Positions 55,943-64,000 of a stretch of DNA of 64,000 nt are shown here, piece by piece. A program made the position numbers and the translations under genes. The notes beneath the pieces were generated by a model. It was given only the letters and a program-made list of their open reading frames with translations, was not told the DNA's origin and did no database searches. Source of the stretch: Parietaria judaica (taxonomy: Eukaryota; Streptophyta; Magnoliopsida; Rosales; Urticaceae); contig OX940872.1 in the NCBI GenBank assembly GCA_954871525.1, positions 7,649,180 to 7,713,179 of the forward strand, given 5' to 3'. Numbering within the stretch: position 1 is the stretch's first letter; each line of letters begins with the position of its first letter.

Positions 55943-58900
55943 ATGGCAGGTGGTTTAGCCATGGAAAGGGCAGATCAATACAGAGGGCAGCTCACTTCTC
56001 ATGTCGTTGTCGCCGCCGTCGTTGCGTCCATCGGAGGTTTAATCTTCGGTTACGTCGGAATATTTGGTACGTTTTTCGTTGTTTTGTTATCTATATATTC
56101 TTTTTTTTTTTTACTTTGCTTATGTTTGCTTGTTGCGATGCTGAATTGCAGTATAATATATATATATATATAAATATATATTTAGCTCACAATATTCTAA
56201 TGATTTTCCTTTTCTTTTGATCATTTAAATTTAATTCATGTTAAAAATAAACGCTTTTTAGTGTAGATATCCAAGATCCTATTAGAATTGTTAGTATGGG
56301 AAATCAGAATTTCCGTCCATGAACCTTTTTTTTTTCTTCATTTTAAAACTGTTCTAAGCGGGGCAAAATTCCCGTTTAACAGATTTCCAGTTCCCACTAT
56401 TAAATTTCTGTTTCTGTTTATATATAAGAAAAAATATTATTTTACGAAATAATAATAAATAAATAAACGAATATGGAACTACGTCTTCCTTGGTCCGACT
56501 GAACGAAGTAAAAGCATTGTTGATGACGGACTTCGTCCTTTAAACAGTAAACGCTTATCATTAATTCGTTAACGATCATGTTCAATATTGGTTTGAATCA
56601 TGTTCAGGAAAAGAAAAACGTGTAGATCTTAATTCTTATGTGTACTTGGGAATCATGTTCAATATGGCTAAGTCAATGAAAAAAGAGTACATCTTAATTC
56701 TTATGTATACTTTGAAATCATGTTCAGTATGGCTTAGTCAATAAGGAATACAATTTTTGTTCGAACTAGGATCGGCTCGCAATTTGTCGGAACCTTAGAC
56801 AAGTAAATTTTTGGGCATTTGAAGAAAGGAGTTATTAGCATAATACTTAATTAGGGTTAATTTTTTATAAAAAATACTCAAAGTTTCGCTAAAATTGAAG
56901 AAATATTCATTTGGGCTTTTATGGACAAATATACTCTCTTCTTCTCCAAGTCCGAAGTTACACATTTGTAACGGGCCGCAAAAACAAAAACAAAAAAAGA
57001 CCAAGACCAAAAAAAAAAAGAAAATATAAGACTAAGCGTGGAGCTACACTTTTGTAACGAGAGTTACAAATGTGATTACAAAGGTAAAAAAAAAAAAAAA
57101 ACCGTGCGCACGCGACCTGATAATCATAAAAATTAAAGGCGACTCATTCCCGTAAATCATAAAAATTAACATTGACATTCCATACAACGATTAATGTTAA
57201 CTCAAATAGTTCAAACAATTCTTCGATGGAGATTTATCAGTGACGAATTTCGTAAAAAAAATCGATTCCACAAAACCTAATTTTATCAGAATCAGAGGGC
57301 AAAAAAAATAGAACAGCTTTCAAAGACAATGAACCATCCTCAACAATCCAATACCAACAACAGCAAAAAAAAAAACGAGCATATAAATCGCGATTGAAAT
57401 CGAAACCCTAATTTGAATAGACAGAATCGAGTGTGAATCAAAGAATACAGAATGAGAAACTGATGAACATGAATCGAACAAGAAGCTAGTAGAAACTCGA
57501 AGGATTCATCGGAGAAGAAGAAGCTTACGAGGAGGCTGAAGGGTGAAGCTGGGAGTGAGAAGTGAGAGACTGAGAAAAACGAAACTAGGGTTACGATTTG
57601 GATTATCAGGCGAAGAGAGCTGTTTCGGCATGGCGATGCGTCGGCATCAAAAGTGAGGTCGTCGGAGTCAAAGAAATCGCCGCCATTGCTGGTGGTTCGA
57701 AGCTTTCTCCGGGACAACTTAAACGAGCGAGGAGAGAGAATGTGAGGATTCGATCTTCAGCAGAGGATTCGAGCTTGAGGACGCGATCTTCAAGAGCCAA
57801 ACTTCAGCGAACGAGAGGGAAGAGATAGGTGGCAGGGGTATTTTTGGATTAATTGAATTTTGAGTACTTTTTAAAATAATTTGGTTTTTTTGAGTATTTT
57901 GCTAATAATCCCTTGAAGGGGAAAATAATTTTATTTTTTTAAGTTAATAATATATTTAATTAATAGTGGTGAATATGAGCGAAAGTACTCATTTTTTAGT
58001 CAATCAATTAATTCTGTTGCATTTTTAGATGTGAAAGTAAATAATTTTCGTTTTGAGTTTTGTGTGATAAGTATTTGGTATATGTGTTTTGGGGCCTTTA
58101 ATATTTGGACCCCTAAATGCACGCCTCTCCGGCTCCATGAGCACAGCTATATGAAACTGATTAATCTCGAATCTGATTTTTCGCAGGAAAAATCATAGTA
58201 GAATACGTTTTCTACGACGTGTTCTACTACGACGCATTCGAGCAAAACCCTCGAGATTATGATTACTGCAAGTACAGTGGAAAGTTTGATTTCCCGTTGT
58301 ACGTGGCACCTCTGTACTTGGCCGGTTCTCTTGCGGTTTTTGCCTATCCATTGGCAACGAAGCTCGGTCGGCGGGCGAGCTTAATTCTCACCGCTGTCCT
58401 TTTGTTCGTCGCAGGAGCTGCCGGGGTTTATCCGTTGCACTTGGCCACCGTCCTCACAAGTCAGATCATTCTTGGTTTTGGTGTTGGGTTTGGAATTCAG
58501 GTCATTTTTGCATTGAGATTGTTTTTTAATAATCTGGCCTCGTTTTATGTCCCGTCGTGTATCGAGAAAAATAAATGTTTAAATACTCAACTAATTAAGT
58601 TAGTCTTTTTGACATAAGATTCAAACTCTCTTACCAAATCTTAAAACGGGCAGGTGATTCTGATATATCTGTCTGAAATCGCACTGGCACGTTATCGGGG
58701 ATCCCTATACGGGATCTTTCAATTAGCAGCGACTCTCGGAATCCTCCTGGGGATGATGAAGAATTCATTAAGAAGCGAAGAAACTCTCGAAGAATGGTTG
58801 ATTTACTTCTCGATGGGCTTCCCTGCATTGCCGGCGTTTTTCATGATAATCGGAGCGGTCAAACTCCTCCCGGAAACTCCCATCAGCCTGGTCAGGCGAG

Positions 58901-60635
58901 GATCGGAGGAAAAGGCTAGGCGAGTGTTGGAGAAGATGAGAGGAACCGAGGACGTTGATGTCGAATTCCATGACATAAAAGAGGCAAGCGCGCTCGTTGG
59001 CAGATTAGAAAGAGGGTGTTATATTTTCGATGATTTGAAGAACATGTTACGGAGGCGAAACAGGCCGCAACTGGCTATGGCCGTCTTGATGCCGATGTTC
59101 CAGAACTTGACAGGCATCGTTTTCGTCTTCGCTTACGCCCCGCTGATGTTCTGGAGCATGGGTTACCGAAGCAACAAATCTAACTTGTACTCTGTTGCCA
59201 TCAACGTGTCTGCTCTCTCCGTGTCGGTGCTCATATCTATGGCGACCGTCGACAGATTAGGCCGCAAAACACTGCTAGTCAGTGGCGGAGTCGTAATGTT
59301 CCTCTGCCAGGTACGATTTTCGAGTAGATTCGTTACTTGATTACTAAACAACATGGTGTAAATGCTCCGCGTTACAACTTAAATGAAAAAAATTGTAAAA
59401 CAAAAATAAAAACAAATCTTTGTTTCAGTTTTGAAAATAGAACTTAGAGTGGATTTTCAGAAAAGAAATGTTCCAATTTTTCTTGTTCTACAAGTCACCC
59501 ATGTTATAAAGTAATAAAATAGAGTATCGTTTTCACGTAGACTAATTAAGCAAGAATTAATCATCAAAATCAATTTTTCTAAGAACAAATGAATCAAAGT
59601 CTAGTTTTCTTACGTAACTTATTAAAACTGAAATTGAACAAATGATTAAATAAAAAAACTCTCATATTCTAAATCAGCAATCATAGTTAAAATGACGCAA
59701 ATAAGTTAATCAAGCAGTCGTAACTTCGGGAAAATATGTGCCGGGGATTACTGATTTCACTTATTAGATTTCAAGCTTAGTAACTTATTAAGAAGTCGTA
59801 AGTTCGGGAAAATATGTGCCGGGGAAAATAGTGCCTGTCAGGTTTTACCTTAACCTCAAAATATGGAAGAGTCGCAAAAATTACAAGAGCTTCATATCCA
59901 AAATGATTTAATTTCGTAATTTTTCCTTCACAAAATCTACTTTTGCTCTTTTCTTTCTAAATATCATGAGAATACACCAAAAAACCAACACGAGACATGG
60001 AATGTTGAAAAACTAACAATGATTTTTCGCTTAAAGATATAAGGAAATTGAACTTTCATCGGATTATCACTAGTCTATGTGCTTAATAACTTTATAAACA
60101 AACTAGGATAAAATTCCACAGTCCCGGATCATGTCACGGAAGTTCTTACGATTTTGTGTTTCCCGATCAGGTCGCAATCGCTGTGATGTTGGGCTCCAAC
60201 CTTTTCAGCGAGCAGCTTTCAAGAGATGGCATATCAATAGTGGTGACAGTATTCATCACCATCTTCGTCCTAGCTTTCGGGTGGTCGTGGGGCCCGCTCG
60301 GCTGGACGATACCGAGTGAGATATTCACTCTCGAGACTCGCCCGGTGGGGATCGCCATAGCTGTGTCTGTCAACCTATTGTTCACTTACATAGTCTTGCA
60401 GTTCTTCATTCCGCTTCTCTGCGCTTTCAAGTACGGACTCTTTCTCTTCTTCGGCGGCTGGGTCGTCGTGATGACCCTTTTCGTCTGCTTCTTCCTCCCC
60501 GAAACGAAGGGAGTGCCCGTGGAAGAGATGGGTTTCTTGTGGCCTAAGCATTGGTTTTGGAAGAGATTTATCACTGAAGAAACTCAGCAGCTCAACGTTG
60601 TTCAGGAATATAGTCCGATCCCAAAACAAGTTTGA
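55943..60635 (+). CDS. Divergent STP-type sugar porter, paralog C (4 exons), lacking the proton-coupling Asp-Arg pair
   Basis: Exons 55943-56066, 58187-58500, 58654-59310 and 60171-60635 give 519 residues with conserved phases. Intron 1 (2.1 kb) hosts a MULE-like insertion; the exon 2 donor is a weak GTCATT. Helix 1 is FGYVGIFGKI without Asp. TM4 is near full length but the Gly-Arg is replaced: TSQIILGFGVGFGIQ against [25 protein letters not shown], lid cysteines (DYCKY, LLCAFKYG), [33 protein letters not shown] and PETKGVPVEEM are as in A and B. Exons 1-2 are clearly diverged from A and B, while exon 4 is nearly the same. The frame is intact, so the gene is probably maintained. Confidence 0.87.
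56854..57912. mobile_element. MULE-like element with captured gene piece in intron 1 of paralog C
   Basis: The left end GGGTTAATTTTTTATAAAAA(ATACTCAAAG) and the reverse-complemented right end GGGATTATTAGCAAAATACTC share the ATACTCAAA block. No 9-bp duplication found. Inside, about 57530-57830 on the minus strand looks like the start of a host gene: a short leader, start codons at 57686 (MAAISLTPTTSLLM) and 57631 (MPKQLSSPDNPNRNPS), and a donor-like CTC|GTAAGC. The family is not recognised. Confidence 0.5.
59714..59835 (+). repeat. Direct repeat in intron 3 of paralog C
   Basis: GTCGTAACTTCGGGAAAATA and TGTGCCGGGG occur at about 59718-59750, and again with one change at about 59795-59824. Simple local duplication. 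Confidence 0.6.
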
Positions 60636-61118
60636 GAGCAACATGTTTATGTACGTGGTGTGTATTGTGTGCTTATTAAAAAATAAAATAAAAAGTGTAT
60701 TGATATTGTTTGATTTGTTTTCAAAGGCGCTCGCGAAGGGTTCAAACTTTTTATTTGAGTGTTCGAGTTGGGCTTACAACATATCAAGTCGAAAGTTCCG
60801 ACTGTTCCTACGTTAATTAGGACAGTTCTAAGTTTTCCGTTGTTTTTCTTATTTTATTGTCGCTTTTATTTTTTTATTTTTAGAGGTAGACTTTTCACCC
60901 ACATTTCTGAAATTCATAAGACCGATTTGATTTTGAATACAATAAAAAAATATGAGTTTTCCCGGATTTCGTATTGTTGAGAGATTGCAACTATTGATGG
61001 CTTAAAAATCTAAAATTCGAATCAATAAATTTAAAAAGAATCGACGACTGGCATTCGTGCTACAAATACGAAATCTATATTCTAGTGAGATACATAAAGA
61101 CAAACATAGAACGCAGAG
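60636..61118. other. 3' flank of paralog C, no gene seen
   Basis: AT-rich; ORFs here are short and without recognisable content. Confidence 0.4.
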
Positions 61119-61121
61119 TTA

Positions 61122-61742
61122 GGGCATCTCCAACCTTGACTCCAACTAGAGCTGCAGCTCACGACCAAAAATGGAGCCATCGCGACGCTCGCGACGGGGA
61201 GGAGGATTTCGCGACGGGGAGGTGAAAATCGCGATGATTCGCGATGGGGTTTCGTCATTGCGATTTCTCTCTCTCCCTCTCTGTCTCACTCACAGTCGCG
61301 CGCTCTCTCTCTCTCTCTCGCTCAACGTCGCGACGATCGCGACCCTCGGCACCACGACGCATTGCGACGGGAGGGTTGGCGATTTCCGGCGATTCCATCG
61401 CGACGGTTCGCGAAGTCGTCAGTTTCAGCTCTAACTCCAACTTTGATGTTGAAATTACACTATATTAATGTAATTTTAGAACCAAATTAATTTGTTTCAT
61501 CTCTAATCACAACATCAAATTTCATACTAAAAAGAAATAAAGAATATTGTCTATTATTATATTGTTAAATTAAAGATTCTTTTTATTATTTAAAAGTTTT
61601 TTTAAATCTTTATTATTCATTATTTAATTAATTATTATGTAATTAAATAATTAATTATAATATTATAATTAAATTAAATAATTCAAATTCAAATAAATAT
61701 TACATTAATTGGAGTTAAATATTACATTAATTGGAGAGCATA
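61122..61742. mobile_element. PIF/Harbinger-like MITE
   Basis: The left end GGGCATCTCCAACC preceded by TTA (61119-61121), and the right end TTGGAGAGCA, then TA, followed by TTA (61743-61745), fit the 3-bp target preference and terminal motif of PIF/Harbinger MITEs. The interior has a CG-rich, CT-repeat segment (61170-61420) and an AT-rich half. No transposase. Confidence 0.45.
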
Positions 61743-61745
61743 TTA

Positions 61746-62590
61746 CATTGAAATAATTATAAAAAAAAATAAGATAAATTACATTGCACAAATTGTCTTA
61801 ACTACAAAATTCGCTCCGCAACATATTAGATGAACTTTCTTATCCTTGTTTGTCTGTGTCGAGCTAAGAATTTTTAAATCGAGCATCCTAATTACCCATA
61901 ATCTAAAATTAAATTGTGTATTAATCTTGACGTTTTATACGAATTAATATTCTGTATTGATCAAAATTAAAAAAAGAATTATGATTATTTTGAAATAAAA
62001 TTATTTCATGAACGATATCGAGCGAGATCTTCACTCTCGAGATTATTAATTTACCGGGTCAACCCCGATCCCGACCCCGATCCACCCCGTACAATTTACC
62101 GGCGAGGCCCTTCATGTTGTGGGCTATCGAAAACTTAGTGAGATAGATTCCAGAGTTTTTAGTTCTAGACGTGTACAAAATCTCTATAGATTCTCTATTA
62201 CGATCTGATTTATTATATTATCAAAGTTATCTATAAACTTAATTAAAGTCAGAGACAATATAAAAATATTATGTTATCCTAATTCATCGAAATTATTAAT
62301 TTATTTTGTGATTCCAAAGAACACCAAAGCAGAAACAAAGATTGATTTTTTCCAAGCTCGAGACAGAAATTGATGATCACTACACTAGTTTCTACGAATC
62401 AAGAAAAATTCTAAAACTATGAAATCGAAACATTTCGTTGAGAGCTAGTGTACAGCATTCTTGATTCTCAATTGACTTCCTCTTGAAAAAATAAAGGAAG
62501 AAATTGACCCAACCTCATTCTCTGATCGCCTCACTCGGCAAAAACGTAGAGAGATCTTCAACTGTTTGCTCGGAATCTCTAGTTTCATTC
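61746..62590. other. Intergenic with a fragment of sugar-porter exon 4
   Basis: 62012-62042 (ACGATATCGAGCGAGATCTT then CACTCTCGAGA) matches the exon 4 coding sequence of paralogs A and B (for example 32173-32203) with one mismatch by eye. Nothing else of the gene is recognisable around it. The part just left of 62590 is the 3' flank of the minus-strand gene. Confidence 0.5.
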
Positions 62591-63178
62591 TCAAGAAAAC
62601 TGCAAGAATCGTTGCGAATTGCCGCTCTTCGCGCATCCCCTGCCTCCCCTGCCGAGAAACGCCGGCATCGGCACGGAGCTCGGCGGCGGCGAGCAAGAAA
62701 ACGCCTGTGAGCCGGCGTAGAGGCCCTCGGCGGCGGCGATGGCACGGTTCGGAACCCTAATCTGCAGGTTCACCGTCTTCGGATCCGGACCGAGGCGATT
62801 CGTCGATCCGAGCGCTAAATCAGCACCGTCTCCCCTCTTCTTCGCCGTCGGCGGCTTCCGATCATCGCGCTCGCGGGCGAAAATCGCGACGCCTTCCTCG
62901 CCGCGATTCAGGATCTTGACCTCTCCCATGACCAGCTTGCTTCCTGGAGACTTCTCCACCATGTCTCCTATCCGCGACCGGCTCCGACCTCCGTGAGGAG
63001 GGGATCGGAACCCTGCCGGACTCCGCTTCCGGCGGCGGAAGCCGGAGCGGTTGGGGCTAGGGTTTGGGATCGGAGAAAACGGCGTTCGATGAGATCTGAA
63101 GGAGAAGTTCAGAGCTGTGGTGTTGTGGCCGTACAAGCCGCCATTTCCGAGGCAGACTCGGGAGCAGAGAACCGCCAT
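62591..63178 (-). CDS. Small plant protein with YAGSxAFSxSP / PNRC-like motif
   Basis: The single open frame of 195 residues runs from the ATG at 63176-63178 to the TGA at 62591-62593. The N-terminal half is basic and Ser/Pro/Arg-rich. Conserved blocks are KLVMGEVKILNRGE at about residue 80, DLALGSTNRLGPDPKTV at about 120, QIRV, and LYAGSQAFSCSPPPSSVPMP then AFL at about 152-175. A family of uncharacterised plant proteins shares this order (VMGxVxILxRGE, RLGPDP, YAGSAFSxSPxPSxLPLPxF). The last block resembles the PNRC motif that binds decapping or EVH1-type partners, so a role in mRNA turnover is possible but inferred. The usual DLRRLLRL end is not visible, so a 3' exon or altered C-terminus is possible. 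Confidence 0.72.
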   Translation of the reverse strand: MAVLCSRVCLGNGGLYGHNTTALNFSFRSHRTPFSPIPNPSPNRSGFRRRKRSPAGFRSPPHGGRSRSRIGDMVEKSPGSKLVMGEVKILNRGEEGVAIFARERDDRKPPTAKKRGDGADLALGSTNRLGPDPKTVNLQIRVPNRAIAAAEGLYAGSQAFSCSPPPSSVPMPAFLGRGGRGCAKSGNSQRFLQFS

Positions 63179-63232
63179 GGCTGTGTTCTCCCGAGAAGAA
63201 AGGAAGCAATAAATTTTGTGAACCGTGAAGGG

Positions 63233-63242
63233 GTTTATATAG
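63233..63242 (-). promoter_or_regulatory. TATA box of the PNRC-like gene
   Basis: CTATATAAAC on the minus strand, about 55 bp upstream of the ATG at 63178, is a strong plant TATA consensus and implies a very short leader. Confidence 0.6.
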
Positions 63243-63716
63243 TATGTGAAAATCTCGCGAGAATTTGGAACCGACTTGTTTTAGCGTCACAGGCTGGTGA
63301 TGTCGGTGAGACACAGGACGATCTGATTGGGCCTGTGACGGTATTCGGCGGTGACGGTTTGTCGCGTTTAGATATTTGCGGTTGTATTTCGACTATTTTA
63401 CAGAATTGCCATTTTCAGTTTTTTTTTTTAAATATAATGGAAAATTACTTTGTCCATTTTCAGTCTTGAGAGCCTATTTAGTCCGGCCTTAAAAATCAGG
63501 CTGGACTAAAACTGTTCTTAGGTTAATCTTGTAAATCCGATCACAAAACCGGAAGTTGGTTCCGACTTTTCGCACTTCTGCTGAATTTGGATCTAGTAAT
63601 TCGGTTCCTGATTATAATTGGAATTAGAAATCTGGTTTCATTTTAATATTTTATTTTTTTAATTTTAAAAATAAAATTATTATTATACGTTAAAATTTAA
63701 AATTTGTACACTCTAC
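63243..63716. other. Upstream region of the PNRC-like gene
   Basis: No gene seen. CCGGCCTTAAAAATCAGGCTGG at about 63484-63505 contains an imperfect palindrome. Confidence 0.35.
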
Positions 63717-63899
63717 CATGGTTTTAAATATCCGGATATGTCCTCGATATATCCACGACGTGCTCAAAAAATGAGAAATGTGAAACGATATGCGCATGAA
63801 ATCGATATATCCATTTCTTCTCATTAATCTGCCGGCAAACGGTATATCGGTAAAAAATAGAGAGTGCGAACGACATCGATATTGGCATTTAGAACCATG
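63717..63899. mobile_element. hAT-type MITE related to 45022-45204
   Basis: Ends are CATGGTTTTAAAT and, reverse-complemented, CATGGTTCTAAAT. The interior shares GTGCGAACGACATCG and GAAACGATATGCGCATG-like sequence with the reverse complement of 45022-45204. The 8-bp flanks do not match. Confidence 0.65.
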
Positions 63900-64000
63900 C
63901 TTCGTATTTATGTTCATACTTCGTACTCTATGTTCGTATTTATGTTCGTACTCTATGACTTTATTATGATGGCTAGCTTATTTTATGTTATGTCGACATT

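Noticed and set aside
61171..61468. Two overlapping ORFs in the CT-rich segment
   Set aside because: Low-complexity coding driven by CT and CGCGA repeats inside a MITE.
63709..63907. Target duplication for the hAT MITE at 63717-63899
   Set aside because: The 8-bp flanks CACTCTAC and CTTCGTAT do not match; the element call rests on its ends and relatedness only.

Overview
The window is nuclear DNA of a flowering plant, most likely a eudicot. Genes have spliceosomal introns with GT..AG borders, AT-rich introns and GC-richer exons. Intergenic DNA is crowded with plant transposon types: Mutator-like elements (MULEs) with captured genes, hAT elements, an L1-type LINE, Ty1/copia and a non-autonomous LTR element. 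Nothing in the sequence lets me name the species.

Host genes, left to right. The 3' end of a TM9SF/nonaspanin gene is at 1-321. A 19-exon plastid adenylate kinase 5 gene (AMK5) is at 15472-20602. A cluster of four same-strand sugar-porter genes spans 24734-60635: one canonical STP7-like hexose/H+ symporter, then three divergent paralogs with the same three intron positions. A small single-exon gene of a plant YAGSAF/PNRC-like family is at 62591-63178 on the minus strand. A broken PPR gene (about 51600-52893) and a frameshifted last exon of a nucleotide-sugar-type transporter (46191-46449, minus) are relics.

Mobile DNA. A Pack-MULE carrying the C2A region of an MCTP gene is at 593-1983, with a perfect 9-bp target duplication. 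A nearly full-length LINE is at 2118-7883. A reverse-oriented copia element is at 9238-15322 and ends about 150 bp before the AMK5 start codon. A 2.17-kb non-autonomous LTR element is at 32914-35085, between two sugar-porter paralogs. hAT elements are at 35544-36361, 45022-45204, 45213-46042 and 63717-63899. Further MULE or MULE-like elements are at 21449-21988, 25049-25438, 40068-41057, 43795-44847, 46542-47498, 53378-54782 (a Pack-MULE carrying a truncated PRA1 gene) and 56854-57912. A decayed MULE transposase lies at about 41638-43110.

The most interesting biology is in the sugar-porter cluster. All three derived paralogs keep open reading frames, splice sites, the lid cysteines and most sugar-porter motifs. 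They have lost both members of the Asp-Arg pair that couples STP transport to protons, and two of them also have a shortened TM4. Second is an array of four hairpins in the copia leader whose stems show compensatory base changes. Third is a four-unit tandem array around 48.6-50.05 kb, each unit holding a short acidic ORF whose length changes are all in multiples of three.
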